Assembly: GCA_013407085.1 (NCBI GenBank)
Contig: JACCGJ010014164.1
Coordinates: forward strand, 1 to 64,000
Origin: Atriophallophorus winterbourni
Lineage: Eukaryota > Platyhelminthes > Trematoda > Plagiorchiida > Microphallidae
DNA: 64,000 bases
Direction of reading: 5' to 3'
The position numbers were made by a program, and so were the translations under genes. A model generated the notes under the pieces. It saw only the letters and a program-made list of their open reading frames with translations. It was not told the DNA's origin and did no database searches. Positions 1 to 12,256 of the stretch are shown here, piece by piece; the first letter of the stretch is position 1; every line of letters begins with the position of its first letter.

Positions 1-3000
1 CCGCATCAAACTCAAAATTTCAGATTCTTTCGAAATAATGTTTGTTAATTTTGTAGCGAATTATTACACCCCCAAAGTTAGGGTTCAAACTATTTTGCTC
101 ACAACTCGCCAGAGGAGATGAAATCTCCCCACCACACTGGATTTTGGTGAACACAAGATTTTTTTCATATTATATATTACTATATAATATAGTATGTATT
201 TTTATCACTTTTTCGTGCACCATTTTTGCCCCTCCTTTTTTGCAAGGTTTAAAATACAAAATATCCGGCTCGCCTGTTCAAAACAAGAGGCCCATAAAAA
301 AAACAAAAGAATTGAAAGACTCGAATTTGGGATAGAAACAATCAAATTTATTAGAAAATAGTTTTGTAAAAAATACACAAAAAATATCCCATTTTGCTCG
401 GTCAAACTATTTTTTCTTGAATACGTGAAGGTTTCATCTTACAGCATTTTTTACAAGTTTAGCCAGGCAAAACCCACTTTGGGAGATGGGGTTTTACCGC
501 ATTAAACTCAAAATTTTAGATTTTTTCAAAATATTTTTTTAATCCTATAGCAAATTTTTACACCCCCAAAGTTAGGGTTCAAACTATTTTGCTCACAACT
601 CGCCAGAGGAGATGAAATTTCCCCACTACACTGGATTTTCGTGAACACAAGATTTTTTTCCTATTATATATTACTATATAATATAGTATGTATTTTTATC
701 ACTTTTTCGTGCACCATTTAGGCACCCCTTTTTTGCAAGGTGTAAAATACAAAATATTCGGCTCCCCTGTTTAAAACAGGAGGCCCAGAAAGAAAAAAAA
801 TTGAGAATTGAAGGACTCGAATTTGGGGTTGAAACTTCCAAATTTATCAAAAAATAAGGTGTAAAAAATACACAAAAAATACCCCATTTTGCCCGGTCAA
901 ACTCACATTTTTCAAGTACGTAAGGGTTCCCTCTTACAATATTTTTTTCAAGTTTAGCCAGGAAAACCCACTTTGGGGGAGGAGGTTTTACCGCATCAAA
1001 CTCAAACTCAAAATTTAAGATTCTTTCACAATAATTTGTTTTTGAATTTTGTAGATAATTTTAACACCCCTGAAGTTAGGGTTGAAACTATTTTGCTCAC
1101 AACTCGTCAGAAAAGAAGAAATCTCCCCACCACACTGGATTTTCGTGAACACAAGATTTTTTCCCTATTATATATTACTATATATTATAGTATGTATTGT
1201 TTATCATTTTTCGTGCAACATTTAGCCCCCTCCTTTCTTGCAAGGTTTAAAATACAAAATGTTTGGCTCATCTGTTCGAAACGGGAGGCCCAGAAAGAAA
1301 AAAGAAAAGAATTGAAGACTCGAATTCGGAGTTGAATCTTCCAAATTTATGAAAAAATAGTGTGTAAAATATACACTAAAATACCCCATTTTGCCCGGTC
1401 AAACTCACTTTTTTCGAATACGTAATGGTCACCCCTTACAACATTTTTTTCAAGTTTAGCCAGGCAAAACCCACTTCGGGAGATTGGGTCCTGCCGCATC
1501 GAAATCAGAAATTCAGATTCTTTCGAAATAATCTTTTTTAATTTTGTAGCGTATTTGTACACCCCCAAAGTTAGGGTTCAAACTATTTTGCTCACAACTC
1601 GCCAGATGAGTTGAAATCTCCCCACCACACTGGATTTTCGTGAACACAAGATTTCTTTCCTATTATATTTTACTATATAATAAAGTATGTATTTTTATCA
1701 CTTTTTCTTGCAACATTTAGCCCCCTCCTTTCTTGCAAGGTTTAAAATACAAAATTTCGGCTCCCCTGTTCAAAACAGGAGGCCCAGAAAGAGAAAAGAA
1801 AAGAATTGAAAGACTCGAATTTGGGGTTGAAACTCCCAAATTTATTAAAAAAAATAGTGTGTAAAAAATACACAAAAAATACTCCATTTTTCCCGGTCAA
1901 ACTCACCTTTTTAAGTACGTAAGGGTCCCCCCTACAACATTTTTTTCAAGGTCAGCCAGGCAAAACACACTATATGGGAGGGGGTTTTACCGCATCAAAC
2001 TCAAAATTTCAGATTTTTTCGAAATAATTTCTGTTAATTTTGTAGCAAATGTTTACACCCCCGAAGTTAAGGTTCAAACTATTTTGCTCACAACTCGCCA
2101 GAGGAGATGATATCTTTCCAGCACACTGGATTTTCGTGAACACAAGATTTTTTTCTGATATATATTACTATATAATATAGTATGTATTGTTTATCATTTT
2201 TCGTGCGCCATTTAGCCCCCTCCTTTCTTGCAAGGTTTAAAATACAAATATTCGGCTCCCCTGTTCGAAACGGGAGGCCCAGGAAGAAAAAAGAGAAGAA
2301 TTGAAAGACTCGAATTTGGGGTTGAAACTTCCCAATTTATGAAAAAATAGTGTGTAAAAAATACACTAAAATACCCCATTTTGCCTGGTCAAACTCACTT
2401 TTTTCGAATACGTAAGGGTCACCCCTTACAACATTTTTTTCAAGTTTAGCCAGGGAAAACCCACTTCGGGAGAGGGGGTCCTGCCGCATCGGAATCAAAA
2501 ATTCAGATTCTTTCGAAATAATCTTTTTTAATTTTGTAGCGAATTTTTACACCCTCAAAGTTAGGGTTCAAACTATTTTGCTCACATCTCGCCAGAGGAG
2601 ATGAAATCCCACCACCACACTGGATTTTTGTGAACACGAGATTTTATTTTCTATCATATATTACTATGTAATAAAGTATGTATTTTGTATCACGTTTTCG
2701 TGCACCATTTAGACCCTCCCTATTTTGCAAGGTTTAAAATAAAAAAATATTCGGCTCCACTGTTCAAAACAGAAGGCCCAGAAAAAAAAGAAAAGAATTG
2801 AAACACTCGAATTTGGGGTTGAAACTCCCAAATTTTTAAAAAAAAATAGTGTTTTATAAATACACAAAACATATCCTATTTTTCCCGGTCAAACTCACTT
2901 TTTTGAATACGTGAGGGTCCCCACTCACAGCATTTTCTTCCAAGTTCAACCAGGCAAAACCCACCATATGGGAGGTGGTTTTACCGCATCAAACTCAAAA

Positions 3001-6000
3001 TATCAGATTTTTTCAAAATAAATTTTTTTAATTTTGTAGCAAATTTTTACACCCACAAAGTTAGAGTTCAAACTATTTTGCTCACAACTCGCCAGAGGAG
3101 ATGAAATCTCCCCACCACACTGGATTTTCGTGAACACAAGATTTTTTCCCCAATATATATTACTATATAATGTAGTATGTATTTTGTATCACTTTTTCGT
3201 GCACAATTTAGACCATCCCTTTTTTGCAAGGTTCAAAATACAAAATATCTGGCTCCCCTTTTTAAAACAGGAGGCTCAGAAAAAAAATAAATGAATTAAA
3301 AGACTCGAATTTGAGGTTGAATTTCCCAAATTTATTAAAAAAATAATGTGTAAAAATTACACAAAAATATCCAATTTTGCCCGGTCCAACTCACTTTTTT
3401 TGAATACGTGAGGGTCCCCCCTTACAGCATTTCTTTTCAAGTTCAGTCAGGCAAAACCCACTTTGAGGGAGAAGGTTTTACCGCATCTAACACAACATTT
3501 AATTTTTTATCAAAATAAATTTTTTTAATCTTGTAGCAAATTTTTAAACCCACAAAGTTAGGGTTCAAACTATTTTGCTCACAACTCGGCAGAGGAGATG
3601 AAATCTCCCCATCACACTGGATTTTCGTGAACACAAGATTTTTTTCCTATTATATATTACTATATGATATAGTATGTATCTTTTATCACTTTTTCGTGCA
3701 CCATTTAGGCCCCCCTTTTTTACAAGGTGTAAAATACAAAATATTCGGCTCCCTGTTCAAAACAGAAGGCCCAGAAAAAAAATGAAAGAATTGAAAGACT
3801 CGATTTTGGGGTTGAAACTCCCAAATTTATTAAAAATTGGTGTGTAAAAAATACACCAATATACCCCATTTTGCCCAGTCAAACTCACGTTTTTAAGTAC
3901 GTAAAGGTCCCCTCCTACAACATTTTTTTCAAGTTTAGCCAGGCAAAACCCACTTTGAGAAAGGGACTTTCACCGCATCAAACTCGAAATTTCAGATTTT
4001 TTCGAAATAATTTTTCCAAATCTTGTAGCGAATTTTTACACCCCCAAAGTTAGGGTTCAAACTATTTTGCTCACAACTCGCCAGAGGAAATGAAATCTCC
4101 CCACCACACTGGATTTTCGTGAACACAAGATTGTTTTCACTATTATACATTACTATATAATATAGTTTGTATTTTTTATCACTTTTTCGTGCACCATTTA
4201 GGCCCCCCGTTCTTGCAAGGGTTGAAATACGAATTATTTGGCTCCTCTGTTCAAAACAGGAGGCATAGAAAGGAAAAATGAAAAGAATTAAAAGACTCGA
4301 TTTTGGGGTTGACAACTCCCAAATTTATTAAAAAAAAGGGTGTGTAAAAAATACACAAAAATATCCAATTTTGCCCGGTCCAACTCACTTTTTTGAATAC
4401 GTGAGGGTCCCCCCTTACAGCATTTCTTTTCAAGTTCAGTCAGGCAAAACCCACTTTGAGGGAGAAGGTTTTACCGCATCTAACTCAGCATTTAAGTTTT
4501 TTTCAAAATAAATCGTTTCAATCTTGTAGCAAATTTTTAAACCCAGAAAGTTAGGGTTCAAACTATTTTGCTCACAACTCGCCAGAGGAGATGAAATCTC
4601 CCCACCACACTGGATTTTCGTGAACACAAGATTTTTTTCCTATTATATATTACTGTATGATATAGTATGTATCTTTTATCACTTTTTCGTGCACCATTCA
4701 GGCCCTCTTTTTTGCAAGGTGTAAAATACAAAATATTCGGCTCCCTGTTCAAAACAGGAGGCCTAGAAAGAAAAAAGGAAAGAATTGAAAGACCCGAATT
4801 TTGGTTTGAATCTTCCAAATTTATTAAAAATTGGTGTGTAAAAAATACACCAAAATACCCCATTTTGCCCGGTCAAACTCACGTTTGTAAGTACGTAAAG
4901 GTCCCCTCCTACAACATTTTTTTCAAGTTTAGCCAGGCAAAACCCACTTTGAGAAAGGGGGTTTTACCGCATCAAACTCGAAATTTCAGATTTTTTCGAA
5001 ATAATTTTTCCTAATCTTGTAGCGAATTTTTACACCCCCAAAGTTAGGGTTCAAACTATTTTGCTCACAACTCGCCAGAGGAAAGGAAATCTCCCCACCA
5101 CACTGGATTTTCGTGAACACAAGATTTTTTTCACTATTATACATTACTATATAATATAGTTTGTATTTTTTATCACTTTTTCGTGCACCATTTGGGCCCC
5201 CCTTTTTTGCAAGGGTTGAAATACGAATTATTTGGCTCCCCTGTTCAAAACAGGAGGCCCAGAAAGGGAAAATGAAAAGAATTAAAAGACTCGATTTTGG
5301 GGTTGACAACTCCCAAATTTATTAAAAAAAGGGTGTGTAAAAAATACACAAAAATATCCAATTTTGCCCGGTCCAACTCACTTTTTTGAATACGTGAGGG
5401 TCCCCCCTTACAGCATTTCTTTTCAAGTTCAGTCAGGCAAAACCCACTTTGAGGGAGAAGGTTTTACCGCATCTAACTCAACATTTAAGTTTTTTTCAAA
5501 ATAAATTTTTTTAATCTCGTAGCAAATTTTTAAACCCCCAAAGTTAGGGTTCGAACTATTTTGCTAACAACTCGCCAGAGGAGATGAAATCTCCCCACCA
5601 CACTGGATTTTCGTGAACACAAGATTTTTTTTCACTATTATACATTACTATATAATATAGTTTGTATTTTTTATCACTTTTTCGTGCACCATTTGGGCCC
5701 CCCTTTTTTGCAAGGGTTGAAATACGAATTATTTGGCTCCCCTGTTCAAAACAGGAGGCCCAGAAAGGGAAAATGAAAAGAATTAAAAGACTCGATTTTG
5801 GGGTTGACAACTCCCAAATTTATTAAAAAAAGGGTGTGTAAAAAATACACAAAAATATCCAATTTTGCCCGGTCCAACTCACTTTTTTGAATACGTGAAG
5901 GTCCCCCCTTACAGCATCCTTTCCAAGTTCAGCCAGGCAAAACCCACTTTGAGGGAGAAGGTTTTACCGCATCTAACTCAGCATTTAAGTTTTTTTCAAA

Positions 6001-9000
6001 ATAAATTGTTTTAATCTTGTAGCAAATTTTTCACCCCCACAGTTAGGGTTCAAACTATTTTGCTCACAACTCGCCAGAGGAGATGAAATCTCCCCAACAC
6101 ACTGTATTTTCGTGAACACAAGATTTTTTTCCTATTATATATTACTATATGATATAGTTTGTATGTTTTATCAATTTTTGGAGCAACATTTAGGCCCCCC
6201 TTCTTTGCAGGGTGTAAAATACAAAATATTCGGCTCCCTTTTCAAAACAGGAGTCCCAGAAAGAAAAATAAAAGAATTGAAAGACTCGAATTTGGGTTGA
6301 CAACTTCCAAATTTATTAAAAAAATAGTGTGTAAAAAATACACAAAAATACCCCATTTTGCTCGGTCAAACTCACATTTTTCAAGTACATGAGGGTCCCC
6401 CCTTACAACATTTTTTTCCAAGTTTGGCCAGGCGAAAACCTTTTTGGAAGAGCAGGTTTTAATGCATCAAACTTAAAATTTCAGATTTTTTCGAAATAAT
6501 TTTTTTTAATTTTGTAGCAAATTTTTACACCCCCAAAGTTAGAATTAGAACTATTTTGCTCACAACTCGCCAGAGGAGATGAAATCTCACCACCACACTG
6601 GATTTTCGTGAACACAAGATCTTTTTCCTATTGTATATTACTATATGACATAGTATGTATCTTTTATCACTTTTTCGTGCATCATTTAGGCCCCCCTTTT
6701 TTGCAAGGTGTGAAATACAAAATATTCGGCTCCCCTGTTCAAAACAGGAGGCCAAGAAAAAAAGAAAAGAATAGAAAGACTCGAATTTCGGGTTGAAACT
6801 CCCAAATTTATTGAGAAAATAGTGTGTTAAAATACACAAAAATATCCAATTTTGCCCGGTCCAACTCACTTTTTTGAATACGTGAGGTTCCCCTCTTACA
6901 GCATTTCTTTTCAAGTTCAGTCAGGCAAAACCCACTTTGAGGGAGAAGGTTTTACCGCATCTAACTCAAAATTTAAGTTTTTCTCAAAATAAATTTTTTA
7001 ATCTCGTAGCAAATTTTTAAACCCCCAAAGTTAGGGTTCAAACTATTTTGCTCACAACTCGCCAGAGGAGATTATATCCCACCACCACACTGGATTTTCG
7101 TGAACACAAGATTTATTTTCTTTTATATATTACTATATGATATAGTATGTATCATTTATCACTTTTTCGTGCACCATTTAGGCCCCCCTTTTTTGCAAGG
7201 TGTAAAATACAAAATATTCGGCTTCCTGTTCAAAACAGGAGGCCCAGAAAGAAAAAAGGAAAGAATTGAAAGACTCGAATTTGGGGTTGAAACTCTCAAA
7301 TTTGCTAGAAAAATAATGTGTAATAAATACACAAAAATACCCCATTTTGCCAGATCGAACTCACTTTTTTCAAGTACGTAAGGGTCATCCCTTACAACAT
7401 TTTTTTTCAAGTTTAGCCAGGCAAAACACACTTTGGGAGAGGGGGTTTTACCGCACCAAACTCAAAATTCAAGATTTTTTCGAAATAATGTTTTTCAATT
7501 TTGTAGCGAATTTTTACACCTCAAAATTAGGGTTCAAACTATTTTGCTCACAACTCGTCACAGGAGATGAAATCTCCCCACCACACTGGATTTTCGTGAA
7601 CACAAGATCGTTTTCCTATTATATATTACTATTTGATAGAGTATGTATCATTTATCACTTTTTCGTGCACCATTTAGGCCCCCCTTTTTTGCAAGGTGTA
7701 AAATACAAAATATTCGGCTCCCTGTTCAAAACAGGAGGCCCAGAAAGAAAAAAGAAAAGAATTCAAAGACTCGAATTTGGTGTTGAAACTCCCAAATTTA
7801 TTAAAAATTGGTGTGTAAAAAATACACCAAAATACCCCATTTTGCCCGGTCAAACTCACGTTTTTATGTACGTAAGGGTCCCCTCCTACAACATTTTTTT
7901 CAAGTTTAGCCAGGCAAAACCCACATTGAAAAAGGGGCTTTTACCGCATCAAACTCGAAATTTCAGATATTTTCGAAATCATTTTTCCTAATCTTGTAGC
8001 GAATTTTTACACCCCCAAAGTTAGGGTTCAAACTATTTTGCTCACAACTCGCCAGAGGAGATGAAATCTCCCCACCACACTGGATTTTCGTGAACACAAG
8101 ATTTTATCCACAATATATATTACTATATAATGTAGTATGTATTTTGTATCACTTTTTCGTGCACAATTTAGACCATCTCTTTTTTGCAAGGTTTGAAATA
8201 CAAAATATCCGGCTCCCCTGTTCAAAACAGAAGGCCCAGAAAGAAAAAAGAAAAGAATTGAAAGAGTCAAATTTGGGGTTGAAACTCCCAAATCTATTAA
8301 ACAAAATAGTGTGTAAAAAATACACAGAAAATATCCAATTTTGCCCGGTCAAACTCACATTTTCGAATACGTGAGGGTCCCTCCTTACAGCATTTCTTTT
8401 CAAGTTCAGTCAGGCAAAACCCACTTTGAGGGAGAAGGTTTTACCGCATCTAACTCAACATTTAGGTTTTTTTCAAAATGAATTTTTTCAATCTTGTAGC
8501 AAATTTTTACACCCCCAAAGTTAGGGTTCAAACTATTCGGCTCACAACTCGCCAGAGGAGATGAACTCTTCCCACCACACTGGATTTTCATGAACACAAG
8601 ATTTTTTTCCTATTATATATTACTATATGATATAGTATGTATCTTTTATCACTTTTTCGTGCACCATTTAGGCCCCCTCTTTTGCAAGGTGTAAAATACA
8701 AAATATTTGGCTATCTGTTCAAAACAGGAGGCCCAGAAAGAAAAAAGAAAAGAATTGAAAGACTCGAATTTGGGGTTGACAACTCCCAAATTTATTAAAA
8801 AAATAGTGTGTAAAAAATACACAAAAATTCCCCATTTTGCCTGGTCAAACTCACATTTTTCAAGTACATGAGGGTCCCCCCTTACAACATTTTTTTCCAA
8901 GTTTGGCCTGGCGAAAACCACTTTGGAAGAGCAGGTTTTACCGCATCAAACTTAAAATTTCAGATTTTTTCGAAATAATTTTTTCTAATTTTGTAGCAAA

Positions 9001-11847
9001 TTTTTACACCCCCAAATTCAGAATTAAAACTATTTTGCTCACAACTCGCCAGAGGAGATGAAATCTCACTACCACACTGGATTTTCGTGAACACGAGATT
9101 TTTTTCCTATCATATATTACTATATTATATAGTATGTAATTTGTATCACTTATTCGTGCACCATTTAGACCCTTCATTTTTTGCAAGGTTTAAAATACAA
9201 AATATTCGGCTCCCCTGTTCAAAACAGAAGGCCCAAAAGAAAAAAAGAAAAGAATTAAAAGACTCGGATTTAGGGTTGAATCTCCCAAATTTATCAGAAA
9301 AATAGTGTGTAAAATATACACAAAAAATATCCCATTTTGCCCGGTCAAACTCACTTTTTTTGAATACGTGAGTGTCCCAACCTACAGCATTTTCTTTCAA
9401 GTTTAGCCAGGCAAAACACACTTCGGGAGAGATGGTTTTACCGCATCTTACTCAACATTTCAGATTTGTTCAAAATAATTTTTTTTAATCTTGTAGCAAG
9501 TATTTACACCCCCCAAGTTAGGGTTCAAACTATTTTGCTCACAACTTGCCAGAGGAGATGAAATATCCTCACCACACTAGATTTTCGTGAACACAAGATC
9601 TTTTTCCTATTATATATTACTATATATTATAGTATGTATTTTTTATCACTTTTTCGTGCATCATTTAGGCCCCCCTTTTTTGCAAGGTGTGAAATACAAA
9701 ATATTCGGCTCCCCTGTTCAAAACAGGAGGCCAAGAAAAAAAGAAAAGAATTGAAAGACTCGGATCCACGGTTGGAACTCCCGAATTTATTAAAAAGATG
9801 ATGTGTAAAAAATACACAAAAATACCACATTTTGCGCGGTCAAACTAACGTTTTTCAAGTACGTAAGGTTCCCGTCTTACAACATTTTTTTCAAGTTGAG
9901 CCAGGCAAAACCCACTTTAGGAGAAGGGGTTTTACCGCATCAAACTCAAAATTTCAGATTTTTCCGAAACAATTTTCTTTGATCTTGTAGCAAATTTTTA
10001 CACCCCCAAAGTTAGGGTTCGAACTATTTTACTCACAACTCGCCAGAGCAGATGAAATCCCACCACCACACTGGATTTTCGTTAACAAAAGATTTTTTTC
10101 TTATCATATATTACTATATTATATAGTATGTATTTTTTATCACTTTTTCGTGCACCATTTAGGCCCCCCTTTTTTGCAAGGCGTAAAATACAAAATATTC
10201 GGCTCTCTGTTCAAAATAGGAGGCCGAGGAACAAAGAAAAAAATTAAAAGACTCGAATTTGGGGTTGAAACTCACAAATTAATGGAAAAAATAATGTGTA
10301 AAAAGTACACAAAAATACCCCATTTTGCCCGGTCAAACTCACATTTTTCAAGTACGTAAGGGTACCCTCTTACAACATCTTTTTCATGTTTAGCCAGTCA
10401 AAACCCACTTTGGGAGAGGGGGTTTTACCGCATCAAACTCAAAATTTAGGATTTTTTTCAAAATAATCTTTTTTAATTTTGTAGCGAATTTTTACACCCC
10501 AAAGTTAGGGTTCAAACTATTTTGCTCACAACTCGCCAGAGGAGATGAAATCTCTCCACCACACTGGATATTAGTGAACACAAGATTTTTTCTCCTTATT
10601 ATATCTTACTCTATAAAATAGAATGTATTTTTATCACTTTTTCGTGCACCATTTAGTCCCTCCTTTTCTTGCAAGGTGTAAAATACAAAATATTCGGCTC
10701 CCCTGTTCAAAACGTGAGGCCAAGAGAAAAAGAAAAGAATTGGAAGACTCGAATTTAGGGTTGAAACTCTCAAATTTGATAAAAAAAATGATGTGTAAAA
10801 AATACACAAAAAATACCCCATTTTGCCCGATCGAACTCACTTCTTTCAAGTACGTAAGGGTCATCCCTTACAACATTTTTTTTTCAAGTTTAGCCAGGCA
10901 AAACTCACTTCAGAAAGGGGGTTTTACCGCATCAAACTCAAAATTCAAGATTTTTCCGAAATAATCTTTCTTAATTTTGTAGCGCATTTTTTCACCCCCA
11001 ATGTTAGGGTTCAAAATATTTTGCTCACAACTCGTCACAGGAGATGAAATCTCCTCACCACACTGGATTTTCGTGAACACAAGATCTTTTTCCTATTATA
11101 TATTACTATTTGATAGAGTATGTATCATTTATCACTTTTTCGTGCACCATTTAGGCCACCCTTTTTTGCAAGGTGTAAAATACAAAATATTCGGCTCCCC
11201 TGTTCAAAACAGGAGACCCGGGGAGAAAAAGAAAAGAATTAAAAAACTCGAATTTGGGGTTGAAACTCCCAAATTTATGAAAAATAGTGTGTAAAAAATC
11301 AACAAAAAATACCCCATTTTGCTCGGGCAAACTCACTTTTTTTAAGTACGTGAGGGTCCCCCCTTAAAACATTTTTTTTTCAAGTTTAGCCAGGCAAAAC
11401 CCATTTTGAGAGAAGGAGTTTTACCGCATCAAACTCAAAATTTCACATTTTCTCAAAATAATTTTTTTTCAAATTTGTAGCAAATTTTCACACCACCAAA
11501 GTTAGGGTTCAAACTATTTTGCTCACAACTCGCCAGAGGTGAATAATTCTCCCCACTACACTGAATTTTCGTGAACACAAGATTTTTTCCCTATTATATA
11601 TTACTATATAATATAGTATGTATTTTTTATCACTCTTTCGTGCACCATTTAGCACCCCCCTTTTTTGCAATGTTCAAAATACAAAAAATACTCGGCTTTC
11701 CTGTTCAAAACAGGAGGCTCAGAGAAAAAAAAACAATCGAACGACTCGAATATGGGGTTGAAACTCCCAAATTCAATAAAGAATAGTGTGTAAAAGATAC
11801 ACAAAATATACCCCATTTTGCCCGGTCAAACTCACTTTTTCAAGTAC
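1..11847 (+). repeat. ~495-bp satellite array, forward block, part 1
   Basis: Head-to-tail tandem repeat. The landmark GTGAACACAAGAT recurs near 149, 636, 1140, 1634, 2130, 2626, 3126, 3623 and so on to 11,566, giving 23 units with a mean of about 496 bp. Each unit has the same order of landmarks: CTCACAACTCGCCAGAGG, the GTGAACACAAG block, an AT palindrome, TTTTTCGTGCACCATTTAGG, CCTGTTCAAAACAGG, a purine-rich AGAAAAGAATTGAAAGACTCG stretch, GTGTGTAAAAAATACAC, TTTTGCCCGGTCAAACTCAC, TACGTAAGGG and GGGGGTTTTACCGCATCAA. Units differ by substitutions and small indels. No unit keeps a conserved reading frame, and I see no gene in this stretch. Confidence 0.97.
3850..5930 (+). repeat. Local two-monomer (~995 bp) and one-monomer duplications
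   Basis: The segment starting near 3,865 recurs at an offset of about 994 bp near 4,860, sharing the rare CACCAAAATACCCCATTTT and AAAGGTCCCCTCCTACAAC variants. In addition, about 300 bp from 5,112 is repeated almost base for base one monomer later at 5,609 (offset 497). Shared rare variants include GTTTGTATTTTTTATC, GGTTGAAATACGAATTATTTGG and GGGGTTGACAACTCCC. These are recent unequal-exchange products inside the satellite. Confidence 0.8.
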
Positions 11848-12208
11848 TCCGCCAAGCACGGTCCCAAGCCGGTCTGAGAAAGGAGGAGGGTTGGGCTTAT
11901 GGCTAGCAACCCTATCCCGTAAAACCTACATTGCTACGGAAACGATGACAACAGATCCGTGGTTCGGTCATGTCTGCAGGATGGATCCCAGTTCGCATAC
12001 GAAGGTAGCCATGCACTGGCATCCGCAAGGTAAACGAAAAAGGGGACGGCCCAAGGAAACTTGACGCAGAACGTTGGAACGCGAACTACATGCACAAGGA
12101 TTCACGGTGCAGACGGCAAAGGAAGCAGCGACAGACCGGAACCACTGGTGTGAAGTTGTCTTCGCCTCATGTGCCACCCGGCACGGAGAGGACTGGATGA
12201 AAAAAAAA
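11848..12208 (+). mobile_element. Short LINE derivative: 5'-like segment joined to RT C-terminal end
   Basis: This GC-richer, roughly 360-bp insertion is unrelated to the satellite. The right part encodes the C-terminal tail of a non-LTR reverse transcriptase ORF: a GHVCRM box, then GKRKRGRPKE, then RRTLERELHAQ and a DRNHW motif. An in-frame TGA at about 12,062 stands where this family normally has Trp. The left part (about 11,848-11,955) is non-coding and resembles the 5' region of LINEs of this type (recalled, not searched). The RT core is absent, so the element is either an internal deletion or a SINE-like derivative. It ends in GATGAAAAAAAA. The satellite phases on the two sides overlap by about 30 bp, consistent with a target-site duplication. 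Confidence 0.8.
11950..12200 (+). pseudogene. Non-LTR reverse transcriptase, C-terminal remnant
   Basis: The open frame 11,786-12,064 continues after a TGA in 12,074-12,358. Before the stop it carries FGHVCRMDP and GKRKRGRPKET. After it come RRTLERELHAQGF, a Thr-Ala-Lys-rich linker and DRNHWCEVV. The order GHV..RM, KRxxGRP, WRRTxExEL, DRxxWR is typical of the tail after the RT thumb in LINE ORF2 proteins. No catalytic RT motif (FADD-like box) is present, so the fragment cannot be active. The start codon of either open frame lies in satellite or in the 5' segment and has no meaning. Confidence 0.75.
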
Positions 12209-12238
12209 TTGCCCGGTCAAACTCAATTTTTTAAATAC

Positions 12239-12256
12239 GTAAGGGTCCCCCCTTAC
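12239..12256. repeat. Example of conserved monomer hairpin GTAAGGG/CCCTTAC
   Basis: GTAAGGG-TCCC-CCCTTAC is a perfect 7-bp inverted repeat found, with variations, in most monomers just after TACGTAAGGG. It is one of seven such inverted repeats per unit, listed under the findings. Confidence 0.8.

Noticed and set aside
1..1000. Hammerhead ribozyme in the satellite, as known for some schistosome satellites
   Set aside because: The hairpin GGAGATGAAATCTCC contains GATGAAA, but the CUGAUGA core, the second GAAA strand and a suitable cleavage triplet with stem I/III pairing are not visible.
7347..7991. 214-codon open frame, the longest within the satellite
   Set aside because: It spans more than one satellite monomer, has no domain, and the same frame is closed in most other units. 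Chance opening in a tandem repeat.
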